From positions 1 to 64,000 of the IMG/VR virus record IMGVR_UViG_3300042890_004365: a stretch of 64,000 nt of DNA, one strand, 5' to 3'. Source of the stretch: a virus. The notes beneath the pieces were generated by a model. That model searched no databases. It was not told the origin of the DNA and was given only the letters and a program-made list of their open reading frames with translations. Position 1 is the stretch's first letter; every line of letters begins with the position of its first letter. Below are positions 7,864 through 17,090 of the stretch, piece after piece. The translations under genes and the position numbers were made by a program.

Positions 7864-10062
7864 ATGGCTATATTAGGCGGTTCTCCACTTGGTCTTATCA
7901 ATACTAGAAGTTTGCCAAAATCTGATGGTATGACAACGTTTAATGGTGGTACCAGTAGAAAAATATCAGTAAACGCATATAATAATGCAACTAATGGTCA
8001 AATGGGTCAAACAGGAAATTTTACTGGTGCTGTAGGTACTAGATCGTTATTTAGTGGATCTGCGTCTGCATCGGTTGCACCTTATGGTAATGTTGGTAAG
8101 TTAGGAACAACAAATGGTGGTGGTATGGATATGTCAGGACCTTATAAAGGTATTAAAAGAAGTAGTTTACATAATAATACTGTATATGATATGAGTTTAT
8201 TAAATATTATTGAACAACTATCTGGTACACAAGCAGAATTGAGACCTTCTGACTTTGCTTATCTTAAAGATGTTGGAGTTTTTCCTAATAATAGACTAAT
8301 GATCGCAAGAAGATTTGCATCACCACATAATGATAATATTTTTCTTAAAGGATTAGCAACTGGACAACCACTTGCTATTATGATTTCTTGGAAACCACAA
8401 GGAGAAGATTTCGTAAAAATATCATTTGGTGAAAAGTGGGAGAATGCAGAAGCGGACTTTAAAAGTGTACTGGATTCTTTAGGACAAGATTTCCTAGGTA
8501 AAGAACTTGGTCAAAAAATTGGTGGTGCCGTAGCAGTTGTACCTTTACCTGGCTTTACAGAAACAATACAAAGAGTTGTATTACAAAAATTAGGTATAAT
8601 TGATGATAGTCTAGAAACTCCGTTACCATCTGGGAATCCGAACCTTATTAAAATGGCAAAAAGAAGACAAACTATTAAGAGTGAGGCTGAAGGATCGGGT
8701 TTAAATTGTACAGTTTCTATAACGATGAATTGTGAATGGGAACAAAAGTTTATATCTGGTATTGATCCAACTATTGTATGGCAAGATATTATAGGTAAAA
8801 TACTAACATTTTCAACATCTAGAAGTAATAACTATGGATTAAAAAAATCTTTTGAGGATAGAGTTAAAATATGGATGGATCATCCAGAACGAATTGTTAA
8901 AGACATGGTTGAGTTTATCAAAGCAGGACTGGAACAAGCAAAGAAAGAGATTGGTGAAATGATTGCGAAGCTTCCTACAACTTCTGATTCTGGTACTTCT
9001 GGTACTTCTGGTTCTTCTGGTACATCAGAAGATGCGAATTCTTTGTTGAAAAAAGCGGCAGAGTCAACTCTAAATTTTATTGATAAAATTCTACCTAACT
9101 TAGCAAGACAACTTAATAAATATAAAGTTGCAATTGAGGGTATAGCAAGAGCACTTAGTGGTGCACCTTCTACACCTTGGCATATTACAATTGGTAATCC
9201 TTTGAGACCTATTTTTTGTTCGGGGGATATGTATATGGATCAAGATTTGGCATTAGATTTAGGACCTACATTGGCATTCAATGATTTACCATCAAATATA
9301 AAAGCATCATTTACTTTAACTAACGCAAGACCTTGGGGTCTACAAGAAATTGCTGCAAAGTTTAATGCAGGTTCTATTAGAGTTGTTACTATCGTTAAAG
9401 ATGCCAATGATCTAAATCAGGGAGAAACACTTCAAGATCAGATTTATGTCACACCGACAACTGGATCCAAGACAAATCCTACAAATACTACAGCGACTAC
9501 TAATGCGGTAGCTGGTGCGGCAGCTCCTGGTGCAGTAGCAGGCGTAGCCGGTGCAACTGTTCCTACAACTGTACCTCAAGTTCCACCTGCGATAGCGACA
9601 GTTGCTGCAGGTCCTCAATTACCACCCCCTGTTCCTACATTCGCAAATAATTTCAATACCGATATTAGTACGGCAGCTCCTAATTTAACTGCAGGAGCTG
9701 CAGCTAATGCAGCTAGTGCACAAAATAGTTTAGATGGTGTTACTACCGCAGTAAATAGTGGACAATCTCAAGCAGAAGCTTTGGCTGCCAGGGCAACGGC
9801 AGCGGCTAATGAGGCAGCAGTTGCTGCAGGTACTGCACTACCTGCATTACCCGAGCTTCCCGCAGTAGGTACGGTAGCTAATAATGCGGTTGCTGCCGCA
9901 CAGAATGAAGTTGCAACAGTTGGTGCAAATGTAAGTTCAACAGCGGCTACTGCGACAGGTACAGTAAAAGAATCGGTTAATAGTGAAACGATAGTACCAG
10001 ATGCAAACTCATCAGTAGGAACAACATTACAAAACATAAATTGGAGTGGTTTTGCACTTTAA
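7864..10062 (+). CDS. Virion structural protein, baseplate/tail-tube junction candidate
   Basis: The 732-residue product is Gly/Ser/Asn-rich at the N terminus, has a globular middle, a short GTSGTSGSSGTS linker near residue 380, and then a segment PWHITIGNPLRPIF followed by LALDLGPTLAFNDLPS that resembles the conserved part of T4-type tail-tube junction proteins (gp48/gp54 class). The last ~200 residues are a low-complexity Ala/Thr/Pro/Val run. It heads a plus-strand operon with the LysM-like baseplate protein and the VanY-like protein. The structural assignment is from context and that one segment. Confidence 0.5.
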   Translation: MAILGGSPLGLINTRSLPKSDGMTTFNGGTSRKISVNAYNNATNGQMGQTGNFTGAVGTRSLFSGSASASVAPYGNVGKLGTTNGGGMDMSGPYKGIKRSSLHNNTVYDMSLLNIIEQLSGTQAELRPSDFAYLKDVGVFPNNRLMIARRFASPHNDNIFLKGLATGQPLAIMISWKPQGEDFVKISFGEKWENAEADFKSVLDSLGQDFLGKELGQKIGGAVAVVPLPGFTETIQRVVLQKLGIIDDSLETPLPSGNPNLIKMAKRRQTIKSEAEGSGLNCTVSITMNCEWEQKFISGIDPTIVWQDIIGKILTFSTSRSNNYGLKKSFEDRVKIWMDHPERIVKDMVEFIKAGLEQAKKEIGEMIAKLPTTSDSGTSGTSGSSGTSEDANSLLKKAAESTLNFIDKILPNLARQLNKYKVAIEGIARALSGAPSTPWHITIGNPLRPIFCSGDMYMDQDLALDLGPTLAFNDLPSNIKASFTLTNARPWGLQEIAAKFNAGSIRVVTIVKDANDLNQGETLQDQIYVTPTTGSKTNPTNTTATTNAVAGAAAPGAVAGVAGATVPTTVPQVPPAIATVAAGPQLPPPVPTFANNFNTDISTAAPNLTAGAAANAASAQNSLDGVTTAVNSGQSQAEALAARATAAANEAAVAAGTALPALPELPAVGTVANNAVAAAQNEVATVGANVSSTAATATGTVKESVNSETIVPDANSSVGTTLQNINWSGFAL

Positions 10063-10077
10063 AAAATAAAATAAAAA

Positions 10078-10581
10078 ATGGATATATTTTCTTTATATAA
10101 AACAGTTAAATTTAACAACACTGATGGTGTTTATAATCTTTTTGAGCCAATTATTATTTTTAAAAATGATGCCACACAAGAATATACAGTAACCAATTCA
10201 GATGAGATGCGTATAGATTTAATTTTTCAAAATATGTATAATATAACCCCAAATTCAATATATGAAATGTTAGAGGACATTGATATTATTTTAAGATTAA
10301 ATAATATAGATAATCCACTGAATATTAAAGAAGGAATGGTTTTAAAATTTCCAACAATGGGTCAATTTGAAACTTATAGATACTCAGAGATTTTAGAAGA
10401 AACTAATAATGAAGTTATTAAGCAATTAGGCGTTAAGAATAATCCTAATAAAACTACAAGAGTTGATCCTAATAGACAAAATTATATAGAGAATGACTAT
10501 TCACTATCTCCAGTTGTTTTAGATACACCAAGAGAACCGGTTAGAATAGTAGATGGTAGATTTTCAATAGGAGGATTATAA
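10078..10581 (+). CDS. Baseplate wedge protein, gp53-like with LysM-type segment
   Basis: The protein is 167 residues. Residues ~37-105 (IDLIFQNMYNITPNSIYEML, then ILRLNNIDNPLNIKEGMVLKFP) follow the helix-strand pattern of a LysM-like domain, as in T4 gp53 and related small baseplate proteins. Such proteins connect wedge and hub rather than act as enzymes. The gene is 15 bases downstream of the previous structural gene and 1 base before the next, so it belongs to one transcription unit. Confidence 0.55.
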   Translation: MDIFSLYKTVKFNNTDGVYNLFEPIIIFKNDATQEYTVTNSDEMRIDLIFQNMYNITPNSIYEMLEDIDIILRLNNIDNPLNIKEGMVLKFPTMGQFETYRYSEILEETNNEVIKQLGVKNNPNKTTRVDPNRQNYIENDYSLSPVVLDTPREPVRIVDGRFSIGGL

Positions 10582-10582
10582 T

Positions 10583-12178
10583 ATGAAAGAGATTAAATCA
10601 GTAAGAGTAAGAAGAAGAGATGTTAAATATGGTACTTTAGACATTAAGGTAACTATATTTGAAGAGAAAAACACATTTAAGGCAGATCAACGAGTAGTCA
10701 TGGGAACTAATAATGATAGACCTATTTGGATGGGAGTATATTATCCAAAAAAAGGTTTATATAAAGATTATACAGATGATCAATTTATAAAAGACTTCAT
10801 AGATATGAATTCTAAAAGTGATGGTGGTGGAAAAACTTATGATATAATACAAGATCCTTGGGAGATTAAAACACCTAAATGGAGGAGTTATGGTTACGAT
10901 CCTTATTACTTAAATAATGGTGCACAAATATTTATAAGTTGGACTGAAGGAAATTTTACTGCAGGTGGTTTAACTTATAGTGATGACTCTGGAAAAGAAA
11001 TAAATGCAAGTGTTTCAATTAGCAAGACAGTTTCTAATATTATTGGTATAGATGAACCATCTATGTTACAATATGGTAAAAATCAAGAAATCGAATATAA
11101 ATCATTTGATAAACCAACACAAGTATATGGTGGTTTATTTGATGATCTTTCTATAATACGAGAGATTATTGACGCTTGGAAAAGAAAAGTTCCTAACTAT
11201 GATGAATTAGCACTTTGTTCACCTGATAACCAAAGTTGTTCTATAATACCTTATAAAAGCCCTTTAAAACCACCTGAACCAGAAGTACCACCTATAGAAA
11301 AAGTTGCAGTCAATGAGCCACCTAAAGAAAAAATGACAGTAGTTTTACCTCCAGATGTAGTAAAGGTTAAAAGTGATATAACATCATTTGTAGTTTATGT
11401 TGGTAAAGTAAAAGAGAAAGCTTTATTAGAAAACCCAAGTGTCGAACAAGATGAGTTTATTTTTGATGATTCCGCAGGACTAGATGAATATACGGAGTCT
11501 GAATTTGAGGGTAATCCAGAAGCATCTGTATTAGAAGAACAAGAATATCCAAGTGAGGAAATTAGACAAGAAACTGAAAAACAGTCAGAAATAATAAATA
11601 GTGCTCCTTATGTACCAGGTAAATATAAATTGGATTTGATTCCAGGTACTCTTCTTGGTAATAACAAAATGCCTGTAAAATGTTGTCAGATAGATGGAAA
11701 ACCAGTAAATGTTAATATAGCTGATGCAGTATTAGATCTTAAAGCAGCTGCCAAAAAAGATGGTATCAATTTGCGTATAAATTCGGGATTTAGACCAGAT
11801 TATGGTCCACGATTAAACACTAAATCAGAGGCAGGAGTAAGTGTTAGTGCAGACTCACAAGAGTATTTATATTCATTGTTTCTAAAAAAAGGTACACCTG
11901 ATACTGCAAAACCAGGAAGATCTAAACATGGAAATGGTATAGCAGTTGACTTTAATACAGGATCTAGAACTGGTGCTATCAATCAACCGTTGGATCCAAA
12001 GACATATAGTTGGATGGTCAAGAATAGTTGGAGATTTGGATTTGTTAGAACTGTTAAATCAGAAGAATGGCATTTTGAATATTGGGGGAAAGTATCAGGT
12101 CCTTATGCAAAATTACCAAAATCTAATAACTTATTCTATGCAGATTTAGGATTAAATAATCTATCTGTAGTTGCATAA
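10583..12178 (+). CDS. Tail-associated peptidase with VanY/M15 D-Ala-D-Ala carboxypeptidase domain
   Basis: The C-terminal ~160 residues carry the M15B zinc peptidase motif set: SGFRPDYG, then SKHGNGIAVDF (His and Asp ligands) and EWHFEYW (third ligand and catalytic Glu). The enzyme should cut peptidoglycan stem peptides. The N-terminal ~220 residues are a unique globular part, followed by a Pro/Glu-rich linker and an acidic stretch. Placement in the baseplate operon suggests a virion-borne cell-wall hydrolase acting at DNA injection rather than a free endolysin, but lysis is not excluded. Confidence 0.75.
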   Translation: MKEIKSVRVRRRDVKYGTLDIKVTIFEEKNTFKADQRVVMGTNNDRPIWMGVYYPKKGLYKDYTDDQFIKDFIDMNSKSDGGGKTYDIIQDPWEIKTPKWRSYGYDPYYLNNGAQIFISWTEGNFTAGGLTYSDDSGKEINASVSISKTVSNIIGIDEPSMLQYGKNQEIEYKSFDKPTQVYGGLFDDLSIIREIIDAWKRKVPNYDELALCSPDNQSCSIIPYKSPLKPPEPEVPPIEKVAVNEPPKEKMTVVLPPDVVKVKSDITSFVVYVGKVKEKALLENPSVEQDEFIFDDSAGLDEYTESEFEGNPEASVLEEQEYPSEEIRQETEKQSEIINSAPYVPGKYKLDLIPGTLLGNNKMPVKCCQIDGKPVNVNIADAVLDLKAAAKKDGINLRINSGFRPDYGPRLNTKSEAGVSVSADSQEYLYSLFLKKGTPDTAKPGRSKHGNGIAVDFNTGSRTGAINQPLDPKTYSWMVKNSWRFGFVRTVKSEEWHFEYWGKVSGPYAKLPKSNNLFYADLGLNNLSVVA

Positions 12179-12181
12179 TAA

Positions 12182-12206
12182 AAAAACCTCTTTAAAGAGG
12201 TTTTTA
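12182..12206. terminator. Bidirectional intrinsic terminator
   Basis: Perfect AAAAACCTCT/AGAGGTTTTT-type hairpin flanked by A and T tracts, between two convergent genes. Confidence 0.85.
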
Positions 12207-12209
12207 TTT

Positions 12210-12476
12210 TTATTGTCCAATAGGTGGCATACCATTATCAGGTGTTGTTGATGCTGTTGCAATAATCATTAGATTATTTAATGCACTCGCATAAGAAGAT
12301 CCAGTTGCATAAATCTTAACTTCTGGCATACTAGCCGCAAAAAATCCGCCAGAATAAGCTTCTCTTTGACTAACTAATAAACTACTACCATCCGATTGTG
12401 TTACATATGTTCCAACTGAACCATTTCTATACATTGGTACGTAAGAAATAGTAACTAAGTATTTTGGATTTATCAT
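12210..12476 (-). CDS. Small hypothetical protein of the tail region
   Basis: The 88-residue product is not recognised. It is rich in Ser, Tyr and small residues (SYVPMYRNGSVG, YATGSSYASALNN) and predicted to be beta-strand then helix, without signal peptide or membrane segment. Its gene ends beside the convergent VanY-like gene and has its own TTTAATATATA motif 20 bases upstream, separate from the hub operon at 12518-22163. Context suggests a small virion or assembly protein. Confidence 0.5.
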   Translation of the reverse strand: MINPKYLVTISYVPMYRNGSVGTYVTQSDGSSLLVSQREAYSGGFFAASMPEVKIYATGSSYASALNNLMIIATASTTPDNGMPPIGQ

Positions 12477-12496
12477 GATAAAAAATTATTTTCTTT

Positions 12497-12507
12497 TATA
12501 TATTAAA
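12497..12507 (-). promoter_or_regulatory. TTTAATATATA promoter-like motif
   Basis: Exact minus-strand copy, 20 bases upstream of the ATG at 12476. Confidence 0.5.
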
Positions 12508-12517
12508 TAATAATATA

Positions 12518-14782
12518 CTAAAAATCTGTTTTTATTGTAATATTTTTTACTCCCTCACCAACTTTTAAAGTAGGTAAGTTAAAATTAAATGAATTAGTTT
12601 TACTTAGAGTGGCAGATTTAAGCCCATTCAATTGGTTTTTAAATAGTTGTTGATGTGCCGTAGTTAAACCACTTATTGGAAGTTTATTATACCAACGTTG
12701 TTTTATGTTCATTGTTTTTAATCCTAATAATTCATATAATCTAGAAAATGCACCAGAAGTATCATCAGTAAATCCTTTGAAATCCTTAAATAATGGTTTT
12801 CCATTTGCAGTAAAATTATTATCACCTAACCTGTAGATATTCTCAATTATTTTAACAATTCGTTGATAATCATCAAATGACTTTTGTTCTGCGGTTATAG
12901 CTGGTTTAGTTGGTGGCTTTGGTGGAGTGGCTGCAGTATTTGTAGCAGTTGCATTACCAGTTGTAGCAGTTGTATTACCAGTTGTAGCAGTTGCAGTTGT
13001 ATTACCAGTTGTATTACCAGTTGCAGTTGTATTACCAGTTGTATTAGCAGTTGCAGTATTTGTACCAGTTGTATTAGCAGTTGTATTAGCAGTTGCAGCA
13101 GTTGTTGCATTTGTGGCATTTGTTGCAGCAACTTTTGGAGTTGTTGGTGTATCAGGTGTAGTAGGAACGAAATTATCAAACTCACTTTGTTTACAAAGAG
13201 TATAAGTAAATGTTTCTTTTTTAGCAATAGTAACTTGACTTTCACATAATGTTATAAATTGATCCCACTGTGATACTGTTTTAAATACTTGAGCACCTGT
13301 TGAATAATTAAATACATTTTCAGCAGATCCCATATCACTTGATTTGTGTAATAAAACAACTGATTGTTTTAAATTCACTTGTTCTGACTTGTAATTATAA
13401 ATTTTTGTAGAGTCATTCATATGTAATATAACCTCTGAAATTTTTAAACATTTTTCATTTTTGGGAGGAGTTGCACTAGGATCTGATATATAAGTATCTA
13501 GTTTACATTGATCATTATATTGTCCGAATGCTAATAAACCTGTGCCCTCTGGCAACAACTCAGTTTTTGGAAAATAACCCGGTACTGTTGTTATTTGATA
13601 TTCTAATAACTCCCAATTACCATTTTGATTTTTATAAAATACATTTAATGTATCATCAAATTTATTTGAAATACTACCATCATCCTTTTTAGATGATTGG
13701 AATGCGACAATATTTAATACACCTATTTGATCAAATGTTCGGTAACTTTTAGACTTTAGGAAACTAATCAACCTATCTATTTTTGGATTAGATGTAGTTG
13801 ATGATAGTGGATCGGCAGGTGGGTTAGTATTTATAGGACCTGTTACACCATTTGCCACACTCGCACCAGTTGTCGAAGTAACACCATTAGTACTTGCACT
13901 AGCACCTGGTGCAGTTGTAGGTGCAGTTGCAGGAGTATTTATTGGTGGTTCTACGTGTTTATCATTATACTCTGGTTTAGGACCATCTACTGGTTTGAAA
14001 TTCTCATTAGTCTTTTTAGTTAGATCATTTTCTTTCTTTGTAGAGTTCCAAGCATCTCCAACTTGTGGAGTATCTTCTCTTTTAGTATTTTTAACCGTTG
14101 AAACTTTATTATTATCTACAATATTTACGTGATGTGATAAGAAAACAGGATCTCTTAATTGTTTATATTTCATTAAAACTTGTATCATAGCAGGATTAGT
14201 AACAACTGGTGCTCCTAAATTACCTAAATAAGGACCTCCTTTATTTCCCATTAAATTATCAACAAACTCATCAAACCAATCCATCCAGTGATTTCCTAAA
14301 ATTGCTTGTTGTCCTGCAGTTGCATCTCCAATATTTACGTGTCTATTATTGTCCTTTAGATTAAGGTCAATTGTATTGTCTGTAATATTGATATTATTGA
14401 ACTTATGATCTATTTTTAAACCTTCTTTATCATTTACATATATTTGAGTTTTATGATCAAATATAAGTGACTTCATAGAAACATAATCAGTTGCAGATAA
14501 TGATGTTAGTTTTTTTTCTAAATTTACATTATAGTGATCTGCCGAGATAAACTCTGGTTTGTGTTCATCACCTGAATCAAATACAACTAAAAGTACTTTA
14601 CCTTTCTCAGGTACATTAAATTGATTACCATTAAGATCCTTCCACGGACTTGCCCAGGGTATTGCACTTACTTCAATATCATCAAAAACATCTAGGACTC
14701 TAACCCTAGCACGACCAATTTTTAAAGGATCGTTATTATCTTCAACAACCCCAATATATGTTTTATTTGCTTCTACTTTCAT
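12518..14782 (-). CDS. Baseplate central spike protein with gp5-type OB domain
   Basis: Residues 1-80 (KTYIGVVEDNNDPLKIGRAR, then PWASPWKD and FNVPEKGKVLLVVFDSGDE) match the OB-fold of T4 gp5 and related spike proteins, which sits under the gp27 hub. Next follows a segment with strand repeats (NINITDNTIDLNLKDNN) resembling the start of a spike beta-helix. The middle holds a long Asn/Thr/Ala low-complexity tract, and the last ~120 residues form a separate helical domain. Unlike T4 gp5, no lysozyme domain is inside; a lysozyme is on the separate gene at 17091. Confidence 0.7.
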   Translation of the reverse strand: MKVEANKTYIGVVEDNNDPLKIGRARVRVLDVFDDIEVSAIPWASPWKDLNGNQFNVPEKGKVLLVVFDSGDEHKPEFISADHYNVNLEKKLTSLSATDYVSMKSLIFDHKTQIYVNDKEGLKIDHKFNNINITDNTIDLNLKDNNRHVNIGDATAGQQAILGNHWMDWFDEFVDNLMGNKGGPYLGNLGAPVVTNPAMIQVLMKYKQLRDPVFLSHHVNIVDNNKVSTVKNTKREDTPQVGDAWNSTKKENDLTKKTNENFKPVDGPKPEYNDKHVEPPINTPATAPTTAPGASASTNGVTSTTGASVANGVTGPINTNPPADPLSSTTSNPKIDRLISFLKSKSYRTFDQIGVLNIVAFQSSKKDDGSISNKFDDTLNVFYKNQNGNWELLEYQITTVPGYFPKTELLPEGTGLLAFGQYNDQCKLDTYISDPSATPPKNEKCLKISEVILHMNDSTKIYNYKSEQVNLKQSVVLLHKSSDMGSAENVFNYSTGAQVFKTVSQWDQFITLCESQVTIAKKETFTYTLCKQSEFDNFVPTTPDTPTTPKVAATNATNATTAATANTTANTTGTNTATANTTGNTTATGNTTGNTTATATTGNTTATTGNATATNTAATPPKPPTKPAITAEQKSFDDYQRIVKIIENIYRLGDNNFTANGKPLFKDFKGFTDDTSGAFSRLYELLGLKTMNIKQRWYNKLPISGLTTAHQQLFKNQLNGLKSATLSKTNSFNFNLPTLKVGEGVKNITIKTDF
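12927..13110 (-). repeat. Asn/Thr/Ala low-complexity coding repeat
   Basis: Within the spike gene, units such as GNTTAT and TTANTT repeat for about 60 residues. The DNA repeats short words (GTTGTATTACCA variants), which creates long spurious ORFs in other frames. Confidence 0.8.
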
Positions 14783-14792
14783 AACTTATAAA

Positions 14793-17036
14793 TTATCTTC
14801 TAGTTAAACTACTAATACCACCATTTAGTACATTACTAACTGCACCACCTGCAAAGTCTGCCAATTCATTTCTAATATCATAGAAGAATCTATCAGTTAC
14901 ATTTGTCAATGCAATACCCATTGGATCTTGTGGACCTGTATAAATATTCTGTGGTGGGCTAATTCCTTTTCTACCAACAAAATCAATTAAAAGTTTATTT
15001 ATTGTTCTTGATAATAAACTAACTCTACCATTTACTAATGTTGCTAGTTCTTGTTTAGCACTCTTAATAGTTTTATCTTTTAATCTTTCAATAAAATTAC
15101 CAATATTTGTATCTGCTTTTTTGTTGGTTAGTTCTTTAAGAGATGTTGGTATTCCGATTGTTTTACTTTTCTCAGTAAAGTTCTTTACTGCAGATTCTGC
15201 AGTAGTTTTTAATAATGTTTTAGGACTATTTAATAACTCTAATTGTTTACTTTGTTCTTTAACTAATTTACTTAGATCTGCACCAATCGCAGTTTGATCT
15301 TTAGCATACCTTTTAAATTTATCTAAGTCAAATTTATCTTCTTCGTCCTTAGCTTGTAAATCATCTATCTTTTCATCAGTTGTAAATCCTAAAGGATTTT
15401 CCGGTAAATTAACACCAAATCTATTTAATATTGCAGGTGATTTAACTCCATTACTATTAATTGCATTAGTACCGGATGTGAAGAATCTAGGTAAAGAAGT
15501 ATCAGTTGTACTTGACTGTGTCCCACCTCTTTGTAATCTTGCACCCGGGTTACCAATTTTCCAAATAGCACCACCATCATATCCAATATATTTACCAAAA
15601 TTTGCAGATGGCATAAATTTTTCAAACTTGACTGTAGAATATTTATAATCAAACTGAATACCATAAGTCTCATATGTTGCAATAGAAGACATATCAATAT
15701 CAGGATTGTGAGGCATCGTATTAAAAAAGAACTGACATTCTTTTAAAGAGTAAACATATCTAGATAAGTTATCTTTAATAACTTCTAAATCACCATTATC
15801 CATAGCTTTTCTAACTCTATTAAAGTTTCTACACTCAGAAACTATAATATCACAGTTAAATCTTAGTAGGTTTTCGGGAACTAGATTCTTACCATTTGGT
15901 TTAGACCAATATAACAATTTATATAAATGTGCTAAAGTACCCATCGTCAATGAAACATCCTCTGTAAAATCAAGTGTAATAGTATCTGTTCTATACTCAA
16001 CTAGGTATTTTTTCTTATCTGTTGTATTTGATTCTATTAGATCTCCCAATCCACCAATTTTTTTAAGATAGTAACTCATATATGCGGTTTTTCCACCTCT
16101 AAAAAGATCTTTAGAACTATCAGTATTTGCATAACCAGGTTTAGTTTTACTAATTGATACTTGTTCATCATTTATATTTACAGTAGTTTTAGTTCTAAAT
16201 AATTTTACAAATTGTTGTTTAAAATCCTCATAAACGGGAATTTTAGATTTTATCTCATCAACACCACTATATATCTTTAAAAAATCAAGTACCGATCCAT
16301 TTAATAATGGAGAAGATAAATCATCTATTATAATCTCAAATCCAAACATAACAGGATCATTGTTTTCAAAAGGTGTTTGTTGAAATTGTGATAAACGTAA
16401 TTCTGATTTACCATTCTCTGGATTTTCAATCGGATTTAAATTATCAATTATTTGTAAACCATGTTTAAAATAGTCAGTTCTTGTATCATTAAATAATAAG
16501 TAATAATCACGTGTACTATAAGGAGATGACTGCAAATCTTTTGGGTTTTTAGGTAAATCTTTGCTCTCACTAAATCTCTCATCAGTATCTAAAATAGTGG
16601 AATTTGCACCTGGTTTTATCAGTTGTCCCATCCAATCAACATACTCATACTCTCCAACTTTAATTTGATTCACCATATTAGGAGATGAGTATAAATTACT
16701 TTCAGGACTAGAAGGTTGATTATCAACATTTCCACTTGTAGTATATTGATCAGTTGATTTTGGTGTAGTACCATATCTAAAATCTTTACTAGGTCCTATA
16801 AAATATGGTGACAAAAATCCTTTATCTATACTTGCTTGTGGCCAAGGGGTTCCTCTTTTAATAATATTATCAATATTTGATCTTAAATCACCTCCAATTT
16901 TATTAATATCAACTGTTTCAATTTGTCCAGTTTCTCTATTAAAAATAGTATAAGTTCCTGCTTTATACGAGTATTTAGGAGGAGTACCAACAATTGATTC
17001 TGCAGTTGTAGAAGTAGAAAGTTTACTTAGATCCAT
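14793..17036 (-). CDS. Baseplate structural protein, possible tail-tube-like domain
   Basis: The 747-residue product lies between the spike and lysozyme genes in a minus-strand baseplate operon. A central part (LRFNCDIIVSECRNFNRVRK ... ECQFFFNTMPHN ... YGIQFDYKYSTVKFEKFMP) has the alternating strand pattern of tail-tube and tube-initiator proteins, which suggests gp54/gp48-like function, but the similarity is weak. The C-terminal ~200 residues are Lys/Leu-rich and helical. No catalytic motif seen. A TTTATATATAC variant of the promoter motif lies upstream of the start. Confidence 0.5.
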   Translation of the reverse strand: MDLSKLSTSTTAESIVGTPPKYSYKAGTYTIFNRETGQIETVDINKIGGDLRSNIDNIIKRGTPWPQASIDKGFLSPYFIGPSKDFRYGTTPKSTDQYTTSGNVDNQPSSPESNLYSSPNMVNQIKVGEYEYVDWMGQLIKPGANSTILDTDERFSESKDLPKNPKDLQSSPYSTRDYYLLFNDTRTDYFKHGLQIIDNLNPIENPENGKSELRLSQFQQTPFENNDPVMFGFEIIIDDLSSPLLNGSVLDFLKIYSGVDEIKSKIPVYEDFKQQFVKLFRTKTTVNINDEQVSISKTKPGYANTDSSKDLFRGGKTAYMSYYLKKIGGLGDLIESNTTDKKKYLVEYRTDTITLDFTEDVSLTMGTLAHLYKLLYWSKPNGKNLVPENLLRFNCDIIVSECRNFNRVRKAMDNGDLEVIKDNLSRYVYSLKECQFFFNTMPHNPDIDMSSIATYETYGIQFDYKYSTVKFEKFMPSANFGKYIGYDGGAIWKIGNPGARLQRGGTQSSTTDTSLPRFFTSGTNAINSNGVKSPAILNRFGVNLPENPLGFTTDEKIDDLQAKDEEDKFDLDKFKRYAKDQTAIGADLSKLVKEQSKQLELLNSPKTLLKTTAESAVKNFTEKSKTIGIPTSLKELTNKKADTNIGNFIERLKDKTIKSAKQELATLVNGRVSLLSRTINKLLIDFVGRKGISPPQNIYTGPQDPMGIALTNVTDRFFYDIRNELADFAGGAVSNVLNGGISSLTRR

Positions 17037-17090
17037 TAAGTTAAATTATATTTGTAGTATATATAAATATTTTACTTTTCTATGTATAAT

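Noticed and set aside
12884-13249. Long open frames on the plus strand and in other frames across the spike gene
   Set aside because: They are shadows of the Asn/Thr/Ala low-complexity tract and consist of Ser/Cys, Val/Ala or Gln/Leu monotony without a start context.
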